Source: Nomia melanderi
Lineage: Eukaryota; Arthropoda; Insecta; Hymenoptera; Halictidae
NCBI RefSeq assembly: GCF_051020985.1
Contig: NC_135009.1
Span: 12,656,606 to 12,720,605, forward strand
Length of the DNA stretch: 64,000 nucleotides
Direction of reading: 5' to 3'
Notes under the pieces: generated by a model
Seen by the model: the letters and a program-made list of their open reading frames with translations, nothing else
Told to the model about the DNA's origin: nothing
The model's database searches: none
Made by a program: the position numbers and the translations under genes
Shown here: positions 12,308 to 23,798 of the stretch, one piece after another
How positions within the stretch are numbered: position 1 is the stretch's first letter
Layout: the number at the start of each line of letters is the position of its first letter

Positions 12308-13399
12308 TTTTATTTCAAAACAGCAAAAATTCAATAGTAATTCCTACGAAAAGCAACGCTGCAATTCACGAATTAACCCCTCTACTACTAACACCCATAG
12401 ACGCCCGTAAACTGTTATTGACAATCAATATCTTTCCTTTCGTTATTCAGCGCATCTTAAAGTGGCATTATTTATCCTCAAATACGGTTCTTCTTTTCAC
12501 AAAACGCAGTTTCCAACCGAATTCATTCACTTGCCCAATTCAAAACGAAGGAGGTTGTAGTTATAATCTTTTCAAGCTCGCCTAAGTGTTAATCAACATA
12601 GATAACATAGACGATCGACTTCAACTGAATGTTCCAATTTCAACACACTTCCTCCTTCCCTCTGATCCACGACAGAACTCTTCCAGGGCGTTAGTCCACG
12701 ATTCGCGACGCGAAACTCCGACTAGTATGAACATTGAACTCGAATCGCATCCCCGCTAATTACCCGGGAACGCTCTCCGTGGACAACGTCGGCCATGAGG
12801 CGGTGCGCTGTCACGTGCGGGGCCCGAAGACACGGAAGGAACGCGAAACGAAACGAGGCAGCCCGTTAAGGTTGATTAGGGCGTATAAGGTCGGCCGACC
12901 TTAAAGGCGATTCGGTGGCGGGGCGAGTCGCTACGCCGCGCCGGGGAGTCCTCGCCGTGACGCACAATGCCGAGCGTGTACGAGCGGGCGGGCGGGCTGG
13001 CTGGCTCGCGCGGGCCCGACACCTGGCCGCGGATGATGCATAGCGCCGTACCGGGCATTTCCTGCGTTGGTATTTAGCGTATCATTTACATCCCCGGTCT
13101 ACGTACGCGGCGTATATCTCCGCTCATTATCTGCCTACGTGCCGGCTGACGCCTGGCTGCGTCGCGCACCGCTCCGTTTTCTGCCCATCTGGCCGGGCCG
13201 CCGGTAATGCGCTCGACTTCCATCTACGGACATTCCCGCGGCGCGTATGTAAATGCAACCTCTGCTGCCTCTCGCGTGGCTCTCCTCATCTTCGCGCGGG
13301 TTTTCCTTGGGCCGATTTCTCGGTGTTTCTGGGTGGACCCGGTGAAATCGGAGCGACGCCGTCGCCAGGGCCGAGAGCGTTTCGTCTCCCGGCGGATGT
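12308..13399. other. Unassigned; AT-rich then CpG-dense
   Basis: No gene is recognised. Bases 12,310-12,700 are AT-rich and 12,770-13,400 are strongly CpG-dense, with clustered GGCGGGCGGGCTGGCTGG-type runs near 12,985. The sharp change could mark a CpG-rich regulatory block, but no start site or exon can be defined. Confidence 0.4.
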
Positions 13400-13665
13400 C
13401 AGAGGTATTAGGAGTAATTGTCGGAGCAATGATTTGGCATTAGGAGTGTCGGGTTACGTTATTATCTGGTCGGTTATGTTCAGTGGACGTGGAGTTGTGA
13501 CACCGAATCGGTAATAGTTACGTGTAGCGCTATTTATGTTTGGCATAAGACGGATAAGAAGGTTGTAATAGTGGTTACTTATGTTGGTGGATATTTTTAT
13601 GCGAGGTGAACCTTTTTCGCGTGATTCGAGCAATTCGAAAGCACTGACCATTGCTGTCGTGTTCG
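13400..13665 (+). mobile_element. Degenerate family B element
   Basis: Several blocks match the family-B copy at 23,571-23,798 in the same order: GGTATTAGGAGTAATT, GTTACTTATGTTGGTGGATATT, GAGCAATTCGAAAGC and GACCATTGCTGTC. Terminal inverted repeats are not clear, so the edges are approximate. It is probably an old, eroded copy. Confidence 0.5.
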
Positions 13666-16070
13666 GATTGCGTGGCGATTCGACCGTATCTGGAGCGCCG
13701 CCGATCGATCCTTGTTCCGAAGGATGAAGTAGAAACACGGATGCCACTCGATCGAGTGCTCCGTTGGACCTTGATTCTGTTCGGGTGTTTTGGATAGGTT
13801 ATGAAAGGTGGAGTAGATAGCACATGGTAGATAACACATCGCGGAAGTCAGGTATTCATTTATCGGGATCGGTTCTCCGGTCGACCCCGACGAGCGTAAC
13901 TGAACAGTAGGCGCTGTGGGCCGGCACCCTGACCTTTGCAACGACAACGACGTCAAAATTGAAGGCCTCCGCAGCTGCGGGAGTCGGCGGAATGCGAATC
14001 ACGCGAACGAGTGCCAGGGGGATCAAGGCTGAACTCGTGTTTCCGATACGCCGAGCGTAAATCTTTCCACTCGGAAGCTTTTCCATCCCGGCGTGGCCGG
14101 CGGAATAATCGAACAACGGTTCAGCGGGAACGGGAAGCTCGCGTTGTCCATAAATCCAATGAAATTTTCCGTGAAACGACTTGAATTTATAGAAGCGATC
14201 GGTCTCGGATAGCGTCGACCGTTGGAAGCTGCAACGATCCTGAAATTGATAGACTCCGCTCGCTAGCGATGGGATAGTAGCACGGAACATTAATCGGATG
14301 GAACGCGTCAAAGCGGACGACCGGCTGATTAACACGGTTAACCTGAGCGCTCGCGCGGGGGAACGCCGGCTGGAAGTAGCCGCAGAGGTCGACACGCTTA
14401 GAAAATCACGAAGCACCGAGGCGGCCGTGCCGCTATGAGCGATTAATTGCGCGGGTAGCTCGGTATGGAGATCATCGATCGGGACCGGAACCCCCGTGCC
14501 GCGGTTTCGAGGTCTCAGAATGGGGACAAATCGATCGTTTTCCTGCCGCGTGAATATTTATTAACCGGCCTAAACGGCGATAATCATTCAGAGCGAGCCG
14601 CGGCGCGGGAGTAGCGACCTGTTAACGGTTTCAAAATAAATTCCATCGATCTCGCGATCTCGTACAGTCGGCACCAAGATACATCGTAGCGTTTCACAGT
14701 CTCCCGCGGACAGTCAACCACGTAGTGACCATCCGATCGCGACTATGGTTCCTCGTGCAAATAGAACTATACGTGCTCTAACCTCCTCTGCAACGTCGCC
14801 TCTTTCCATGCATCGAATTAGAGCCGATCCGAGCGACGGTTCGATTGGATTCTCTCCCTCGTAAAACCTCCCTCGCGCGACGTAATTTCGATGCAAATCC
14901 CGGATCGCATGAAATGTCACGCGGCCGGGCACCCCGGACGCGGATCGGAGACCGCCGGCAAATTAGCGAAACCCGACCGGGTGTTCGGATACTTTCGGTT
15001 TACGAGCTGGGAGCTGGGTATTGGAATCGCGAGCGATTCCGCCGCTTTCTAGGCCGGTGTTCCGTGGCGGCGGGACGAGCCGCGGCTCGCGGGGAGCCGG
15101 GGGGACGATTAGACGCCGCCGATTCCAGGGATTCCTTCGCGAGGCTGGTTCAGCGGCGATGCTAGGCGGTTCGCGGCTTTCACCTATTTCTCATAAAATT
15201 CGAAACGCGCGCGTCCCGGCAGCGGCGCTGCCGCGCGCAGGTCCTTTCGTCGATCGTTGACAGAACGGGATACCGTTTGAACGCGGCCGCTTTCTAGCTG
15301 GTAGTCGCGGCGTGGCCAGTTTTAATGAGAATAATCTCGGCTGATGGATAGGTCGATTACCGGTGCCACGCGGCAGATGCTCGGCGCAGCTGTCCGCTCC
15401 GCGGGGCGAGGATTCCTCGGCTCCCCGGCCCTCGATCTAATCGCGGAAAGTGGAAACCGCGAGCCGAGGCGCGCTCGTTCGCGTTTCAGGACGTATCTGG
15501 GCTCGGTTGCGTCGATTAATCCTAGCGTCGCGGCTTTCACCTGTTTCCATGTGACGCGAAACACGTGCCGCGGAGCAGCGCGGCTCGCCGACCGATTCAT
15601 AATCGAGGCGAGGCCGAAATCGAGCCGGGATCGTTAAGCGATCGATCGACTTTCTATTTTCCGCCGCCACCGGCCTGGAAGCTCTATTACCTCTAGTCAG
15701 GCATAATGATAATAATAATCCAATCCTGGACGGCGAACCCTGGCCGGCTCACGAGCAGGACTTTCGAGGAAGACTTTCCAAGCCGTCGATAATGGATTCG
15801 TAGATCGCGGCCGACGCGGCGCGGTGACACCCGACGCGTATCGTCGCCATCTAGAGACGGGTGGCTCTCTCGTTAAAACGTTTCCGGAGCACGCGATTCC
15901 CGATGGCCATCGGGTTGCCCAACGATCCACCGTGACTACGGCGATCGACTCTCCGCTCCCTTTTCCCTCGATCCGATCGACAGCCGCGCGAACAGATACG
16001 TAACCCCTTTGTCACGACGCCATTACCGGCGATCGGGAGCACGATCATTGGGGGACGGTCTTCGATCTTT
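13666..16070. other. Unassigned CpG-rich DNA
   Basis: No gene is recognised. The longest open frame (186 codons, minus strand, 13,856-14,416) is arginine- and serine-rich and has no domain I can identify. CpG and TCGCGA-type words are dense throughout, which inflates open frames on both strands. Confidence 0.45.
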
Positions 16071-16385
16071 TTAACCCTTCGCGCGAACCTTTCGATTCTT
16101 CTGGGCTGGATATGAATCCTTCAATCTTCGGAATCTGAAGTTTCACAGTTTACGAATCTGAATCTCTCAGAATTTGAATTCGAAACTTCTGAAACTCCCA
16201 AATTTTCGACTTCCGAAGCTTCTGACATCTAGACTGTTGAAACTCTTAAATATACATTTCCGAAGCTTGCAATCCTAACCATCTAAAACTCGTAATCCCG
16301 AACGTCTAAAACTCGCGAACCCAAACTTGTCGAATTTCCAACTGTAAACAACCGAAACACCGGTGATTCAATCGCAAAGGGTTAA
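16071..16385. mobile_element. TTAA-flanked TIR element with degenerate internal repeats
   Basis: TTAACCCTTCGCG at the left pairs with CGCAAAGGGTTAA at the right, giving about 13 bases of inverted end with one mismatch and TTAA at both ends. The interior (about 16,095-16,340) is a degenerate series of short AATCT, AAACTC and CTTCTGA-like units, unlike the other family-A interiors. It may be a separate subfamily, or two chance family-A-like ends around a degraded minisatellite. Confidence 0.5.
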
Positions 16386-16707
16386 ATTCCACAGTCCCGT
16401 AACACCGAGTCGCCCTCGTTCCGTTCTCCATCGCCTCCGTCTCTATCCACGCATCGATTCTGCGTATCATACGTTCACCGCGTATCGAACGACGCGGCGG
16501 ACGTGATTTTTCCCGGCGATTTACGCCGATTTTATCCCGCGAGCGTCGTCATGCGCTCGGTAAAAAAATCATTTAATTGCTTCCTTCGTTGAATGCATAA
16601 TTAACGATCGATTAAACCAGGGAATTTTTGCGGGAGATCGGGTCGTTCGCGACGACTCGGAAGGGGACGGATCTCGCCTCGCGGGAATCGACATCGAAAA
16701 ACGGTCT

Positions 16708-16709
16708 AC

Positions 16710-16750
<41 letters not shown>
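16708..16750 (+). repeat. ACG trinucleotide microsatellite
   Basis: About 14 ACG units run with one ACA interruption. It is a simple repeat in CpG-rich DNA. A reading frame through it would give a homopolymeric run, but no surrounding exon is supported. Confidence 0.9.
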
Positions 16751-19145
16751 TGAACGGGGAGGGAAAATGATCTCCAGCCGGCGCGCGTGTGAGAACGGCC
16801 CCGCGCGGTCGCTCAGCGCAGCGGCCGGCAGCAAACCTGTTAACGGCGATAACGGGACGGCTGATTGAAACGCTACGACGATCCGCGGATCGCCGGCGGA
16901 TCGGCCAATTAGTTTATCAAATGCCGGGAATAGCAGAGCAGAGTTTATCGCGCGGCGATCTGCTTCTCAGTCAGTAACTCGTTAAGTTGCCATAAACCCC
17001 GGCCGGGGACGATAAGCCGGGACGGTTCGCTCTCTATAATTCTCGCCAGGCTATCGACCACGTTCGCCCGTTTTCGCACAATATCGCGGCGCACCGTTGA
17101 TTTTTCTTCTTCTTTACGGCAACAAGGCGCGCACCGTGCTCGCCGTGACACTAATGCGTTCTAATCCGGACACCGTACGGCCGGACAGTTCCTCGTATTT
17201 ACTGTTCCGCGATGATCCTGTGTGGTCTACCGTGATCTTGGGCGCCGCTGATTCTCACCGTGACATTTCGGCGTAATGTACATTGCGATAGTTGAGTTAC
17301 CATAAGTATTTCATAGATTGCGAAGTCTCTGTATATATGTTACACTTTAGATTGGTATATCTTCGCGGATTTCCAATTTTTATTTCTCTACGTCTAGTCT
17401 TTGACCGTTCGAGTCCCAAGCGGCGCGATGGCGATTCTCTGTTACACTGAAAGCGTCAGTCTGTCGGTTCGTAGAACCAGATGAAGAATATTTATTATCC
17501 TTTCCTTTCTAATTATTAATTTCTATTTTTCTTATTACCTACCTAAGACTGGAAAAATGCAACGATCGCAGTATTTAAAACCGGTTTGTGTAAAAATAGA
17601 ATAGCGTCATTCGGCTTCTAAATTGAAACGAAAAAAGCGCGATCGCGACGTTTGCCGTCTTTCGGGTTTCTGTAAAAACTCGTGCGACTAAAACGGTTAA
17701 TATCGTCACGCTATGATTAACGTATACATCCCACGATTCTATTACTTTGTATCGTGAAGCAGCGCCCCATCAATCACTGGTAATTAAACATATAAATCAA
17801 ATAACCCGGTTTCAAAGGTGAGATCGGCTCCGCGAGGAATTTCATAAACGGGCGGCGTTTCGGCTACACGTCTCGCGAGCGAAAAAAATCTATTAATATT
17901 TTCCGTTTCGACATGCGCGCTCGTAAAATTTTAATCGATTCCTTTGTGCCGCGGAGAACGCCACCTTTTACCGTCCGCCGAATGGAAATCAAAATACGCG
18001 CTCGCATACACACGCGAGAAGCAATCTCACCGGTTGAGGGTTAAGCCGGCGATAATCTAGTTCGAGGCGTGTGTACACCGGGGCTCCGTAAAATTACAGT
18101 AATGGATTCAATAAGAGCATTAAATACCCGGGAGGAACGTTTCAAAAGTTAATGCCCATTTGTCAGGGTCCGTAACTCGTGTTATCGTTTAATGCTTTCT
18201 TTCCGCGGCTCCCCGCCGGCCCGCGTGCGGGGCCGCCGGACCCGTTAGAAGCACACGGCGGCGCGATAATAAACTTCTTGTCTCGATTGCTGAAACGCGC
18301 GCCCGATAACGATCTCCCGCAACGAAAGAAAATACCACGGCCGCGCTGAAAAATCCGCGAAACGTTAACCTCCTCCTCCCCTCCCCGCGCGGCGGTTCGG
18401 GAACCGAGCGATCCGATTAGTTAATAACCGTCTTTTCTCTTCGGTTTCAATGAAATACAGAATCCGCGGCCCATGAATCAGCCGGCCAGTTTAATCGAGG
18501 CTCTCCCCGCCGTTATGCGAACGTTCCGCGGGCGTCAAAGTGTGTACGCGCCGGCCTGATCCGCCGCGGGATTATCGATCGGATCTGAATCATAATCGAG
18601 ATACGCGTTCGCGGACGACGATAAGCTTCGTTAAGTTCCCGGCACGCAACGGGGAGGAAGAAGGCCACGGATTTCCACGCGGCCGAGGATTACGCGGCGC
18701 GAAGTTTGTTGCGATTCCCACACTAAAGTGTGAAGAAATTCGAGTCCGGTATTCGTAATATCGCGTTATCTGCTAATGGGGAGGGTTTCTTGTTTCTCCG
18801 GGCAACGCGTTCCTTCTCACTGCTCTCCTCCGTTTATCCTTTTGCTCCTGTTGCCTTTGTGTTTGATTTATAGAGCGTAGAGGATCGTTGCTATCGACTG
18901 ATTATTCATCGCTTCGAACGTCTTCTACAAGATTTCATTCGAAAGTTGAACTAACTTAATTTTAATTAACTGGGGATCTATTAATTTCTTATTCGCCATT
19001 TATCATCGAATGTTCCACCGTTGAAAGCTGTTACCTCGTCTCTGCGTACCATCGATGGAATCGACTTTGTTGCTTCGATCGAGGCAGAATCGGTATCAGT
19101 GCCTCTAAAGATCATTCATCGGTAATAGTCAAAGCGATAGACAAC
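16751..19145. other. Unassigned DNA
   Basis: No gene is recognised. A donor-like CAAAG|gtgaga lies near 17,816. The stretch 17,270-17,800 is AT-richer, while 17,820-18,720 is CpG-dense with no persuasive open frame. Confidence 0.4.
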
Positions 19146-19181
19146 TATATAAAAGCATGTTTCTAACAAAGGTACTCAGAC
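19146..19181 (+). promoter_or_regulatory. Candidate core promoter: TATA box plus TCAGA initiator
   Basis: TATATAAAAG lies at 19,146-19,155 and ACTCAGACA follows. The A of TCA is at 19,178, 30 bases from the T that starts TATAAAA, which is the usual metazoan TATA-to-start spacing. TCAG is the core of the arthropod initiator. Downstream, a donor-like CTT|gtaagt at 19,244 could end a short first exon of about 66 bases. No coding sequence is evident, so this is a candidate only. Confidence 0.25.
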
Positions 19182-19243
19182 ATTTGAAACCTCTATTGAA
19201 AATCCTTCTCAAGCTCTTAAACCAGGTTAAGCGGAATCTACTT

Positions 19244-22200
19244 GTAAGTCGTATATCTCCGCGCCAACCGAACAAGAAGTCCCTCTAAATAACTGTACCG
19301 TTACTGAAATCAGAAGACACGCCCCAATTTGGCGGACTGAAATTGTATTTATCCTCCTGCGCCACGCGCGCCGTGACATCAGCGAGGCAAGATCCTTTTA
19401 CGAGTCGGTGGTGGCGCGAACCGGCGCGATGGCGCAAATCGGCCACCCTACCATTCGTCTTATCGACACGAGCGCACACGGAAACGTGGCGCAACGAAAT
19501 AACGAGTTCTAATTGCGAAAGCAGATCTGCAGGCCGGCCGGGCGGCGAGAAAAAAAAGCCGAAGGTGCACCCGGCACCTGATTCATTTGAGTAGATAACG
19601 ATCTATGACGCAGATACGCGCGGAGCGGGTCTCCTTTAAAAATCGTCCTTCCACGCCTCGATCTTTCGCCCTTTCCACGCGCCGCGCTCGTTTCGCGCGG
19701 CGGGATCACTTTTTATCGGGCCGTTAAGAAATTTCAAGAGAGCCATTGCATTGAAACGGCCGGCAACGCGTCCGCGGGGCGGCCGGCTGGAAAAATACCC
19801 GTGCCACATTAATTTGTACCGTAAACGCGCGCGAAAGTGTCACCGGAATTCGCGGCAAGAAAGGTGTATCTATCGAGCGTAACTTTGATTAATGTCGAAC
19901 CTCGGCGACCGGATCAATCGGCGTGCATGCGCGCTCCGCGGCGATACCGATCGCGCGAGCGCCGGTTACACGGGACGCCGTCGGCCGGCCATCGCGCCGC
20001 GGATCCATCGGATAATTCGTTGCAGAAACGAACGCTCGATTCGGCGGATAATAAACGATCGGACGTATCCGTTCTGCCATTGAATTATCGGCCGAATAAA
20101 TTATTACCGAAAGTAATCGTTGCGCGGCGCGCGGCGAAACCGGTTTTTCGTTTTGTCCGACCCGCGCTCGCGCCGCCGCTTTCGTTTCAAGGTTCGGCTC
20201 GCGTTTGCGCCGAGTACCCACTCCGAACACCCGGATACCGTCCAATTACCGCGGATCCGCGGATCATCGCCGGCATTATCCACGGATCATAGATCGGCCG
20301 CCGATTACCGATTCGATGAAACCGAAATTCCAAGGGCCGCCGTGCCGAACTGCCTGCCCGCCGCGGCGATCTGCTTTTTATCGTTCGGCCGAGTCGATGC
20401 CGAAACGGATACGCGGAGGGAAGCCGAGCAGCAACGAACCACGGCCGAAGTAATCTATAGACGATCTACGGCCGATCTACGGACCGTCGACGAGCACGAG
20501 CTTTTCCATCGGGATTTCGATTTCGCTCGCAGATTGCCGGAACAGTCGGCTGTTCGATCGAACGCGAGATCGACGCCGAATCGATGAAGGCCCGGATTTT
20601 ATTTCGGTTTCGCGAATCAGGGAATTTCACGGTGGTTTCTTTCCGCTGGCCCCCTTTCTTTTCACGGGTTAAGAGGCTCGGCGGCGGGCCGCGTCGAGCG
20701 AGCTTCTCTTACTACAATTACGGCCCATCCGCTAATTCCGCTGGCAGAGGTCATTTGCAACATGTTGATTCGATCGGCGCTCTCTTTCTCCCGGCTCGCC
20801 TTGTATTACGCGGGAAATGGGTAAAGGTTGGTGCACACTTTGCTGCACTGCACACGAACGTAGAGGTACCGTCTTGTAGACTTACCTGCACCAGCATTGC
20901 CACTTATCCGAACTGTCTCTAATCAAATGCGTTCACGTTCGAAGCAAAGTTTGAACCATCTATAAGCCGACGCGTAGACGTTGCTTCGATATTGTGCGAC
21001 CTCTGACTTCCTTACGTTCCTCCACCTTATTTTCATAGAACCAAGATCTATAAAATACGGAATCATCGGTATCAAATCATTCCTAGAGGTCTTCTATAAT
21101 TCGTGAGAGTTTCAATCTAAAAGAAACGACTACACTCTCGCGAAAAATCAGCGATCCGCGATGCTTTAAGTGTGCGCCAGGCTTAATCCGATTAAACGCA
21201 GGCGCGGGGAGCGTCGAGGGGCGAAGGATCGGTCCCAGGTACTCACGCTTCCTCTCGCGAGGGCCCGCCGCGGCGGGCAACGATCCTCCCCCCGCGAAAA
21301 CGGGGCCTTTCTTCCGCGGCCGTAATTTTTCTGGTTAATCGGGCCCGCGGCCCGCCGATTCCGCCGAGTAATTTCACCGTTTACGTCTGCTTAATTTAAC
21401 CGAAGGGGCGTGCACCTGGGGAACCCGGGACCGCCGACGGCGTATTTTCATTTAATCGGATTCGGTTGCGCGATCCGGCGCGCAATCGGCCCGGCCGATT
21501 GTCAGCGGGACGAGCCGATGCACATCTCGGAATCGGGCGAAACCGCTCGACGACGATCCACCTGAAGCGTAATTACGGCTTGACCGTCGTAACCGGTGAT
21601 TCGTCAAAAGTGCATTCTTCGATCCCTTTCGCCACGGTATTTTTCTCCACGTGGGAATCTCCGGGGCTGGGACCCATCTGTTTTGCCATTTCTCGTGGCT
21701 TTCACGTTTCAATTAACCAGTCGGCTCGGGACTTAATGCGCGGCCGTGTATGTTTATTCAATTTCGTTTATTTCGTGCGTCGATGTTAGGGAAGCTCGGC
21801 GGAATGCGATGAGAATCGATGTAAAAATGTGGCAACCGAAGGAACGAGGAACACGAGTAATGAAGATAACGCGGATGATGTACAGATAATTTATTACGAC
21901 ACGTATCGAGTAACGAGACATGTCGAGGGGAATTTCTGTAATATTCAGGTTGAAAATTGTCATCTCGTCAGAGACGATTCGAGGCGAGTCGTCGCTGCAT
22001 CGAGGGAACAGAGCACAAAGCTAACGAAATTCCATCCCTACCGCTTCGTTCGCAATTCCTCGGCGCGACGTTTCTCTTAGGATCCGGTTGGGAAGCCTCT
22101 GCCGGAGGGGTTCGCGGAGGGGAGGGAAGAAGAAGAGCAGGAAGAGGAAAGGCTCCGCTACCGGTTCTCCGCGAAGGGCTTAAGAGTAAATACTCCTCGA

Positions 22201-23570
22201 GAGGCAACAACACGTCCTCCCGTTATCGGTGAAATCGCCGGCGCGCGGAAACGCGTTCACCGGCGCCGCTCATAGAATCACAAGCAGGACCCTTTCGCGA
22301 GCAGGTCGCAGGGAAATCCGGTAACGAAATAACGAGTTCTGTTTGCGAAACCGACCGCCGAAGGAACGAACCGCGAGAAGGCGGCGAAGGAAAATGAACG
22401 AAAGCCTGAGGAGGCGAGGCGATCGTCGGGAAAGGGATAGAGGTGAAACGTGGACGCGAAAGAATTCCGACGAGCGATCGCCGCTGAGGAAACATCCCGA
22501 CCGAAACCGCCGGCATAAGCGGATCAGCGGGATTTATGGTTATACCGATCGACAAATTGTCGCCGGACCGGTTGACTCCATCGATTATCCGCGCGGACTA
22601 TTGGGACCGGCGAACGAAGAGGGAGCCTACAGAAATGGTAAACGAAACGATCCTGTTTCGCCCGGCCAGCTCCCCCGTATCTCGCGGATCGCCGAGTGCC
22701 ACGGCACTTTTTCCCAGCAACAGGATGCTGATCGACGGCAACGGTCACGTTGCAACTATCACGGCTGCAGAGCGATCCCTGGACGCGTTCCACGACGCCT
22801 GACGTCGTCGACTGGACGTCGCGAGGTGAACAGTTCCGTTTGCGAAACGAGCGACTCGCCTCGACGCGCACGCTTCAGCGACGCAGCGAGATAGAGAAAG
22901 AGAAACTCGGCGGCGAGTGCGGAGGAAAAAAGCGGCGGGGCGAAAAAGGAGAAAAAATCCTCCGGGAAAAATGGAGGAAAGCTGATTCATGCAGGTGCAA
23001 GCACCTAACCGGCGCGGACCGCCGCCACCTTGAAAACGTTTGCGAGCCAGGCAGCGCGGCGGTGAGACGGCTCGCTGCAGGGAAAGGCGAGGGCGCGGAT
23101 TAATTGATAATTTCTTAACGGGCCGCACACCCGACGGGATTCGACCCGTTCCGCGCTAATTTTACGACCGCTCTCGCACACGTGGAACACGAAAAACCAC
23201 CGTTTACGTAATTCGCCGTGGTGCAGCGTTGCCCGCCGCCGCTTGCTTTAACTTTCCTGTCCGCTGCAAAAAGGCCCGCGCTCATTAACCAACGAGGAAT
23301 CGTCTTTCGTCGACCACACGCCGGTCGCCGATCGAAAAAACTTGCACGATTCGAGGCTGGCCGAGTAATTAGTTATCGGTCGCGGTTCTTTCTACCGATC
23401 GCGTCTCCGCGCTGCTGCTGGTTGCTCGAATAAACACTGAGAACCGATTCGATGATTTATCTTCGACGATTGTATAGGATTCTGGGGTGCGGTAGGTTGA
23501 AATGGAGTGGAGGGGAACCGAAGAACAGCAACGGGTGATCGGAGAAGGATGTTCGACGCGTCGAGAATGA
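19244..23570. other. Unassigned CpG-rich DNA
   Basis: No gene is recognised. Open frames up to 183 codons occur on both strands and overlap each other, so they look compositional. A near-perfect minus-strand donor (GCAG|gtaagt) lies at 20,879-20,888, and a donor-like CCCAG|gtact lies near 21,237 on the plus strand. The block around 22,090-22,160 and 22,890-22,980 is purine-rich (GGAGGGGAGGGAAG type). Confidence 0.45.
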
Positions 23571-23798
23571 TTGACACGTTGACGAGAGTTTCGAGCGTTT
23601 TGTATCGTGATATTCCTTCGTGACAAAGACAAATGGTATTAGAAGTAATTATTCATAATTTGTTATCATAGTACTCATGTCATCCAGCTACTTATGTTAC
23701 CAGATATTCTTATTCGACATCAATTTTCTTGCTCTAACTGTTATCGAGCAATTTGGAAGCTCCGGTGATCGGTGACCATTGTGGCAGTCAACGCATGA
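23571..23798 (+). mobile_element. Family B element
   Basis: The left end TTGACACGTTGACGAG and the right end TGTGGCAGTCAACGCATGA form an imperfect inverted repeat related to the ends at 9,995 and 10,454. The TTAA flanks have mutated to TTGA and ATGA. The interior aligns with the outer element at 9,995-10,632 and the eroded copy at 13,400-13,665. It is non-coding. Confidence 0.65.

Noticed and set aside
17395..17430. Possible tRNA T-loop (GTTCGAGTCCC)
   Set aside because: No matching stems or A-box lie within 70 bases upstream.
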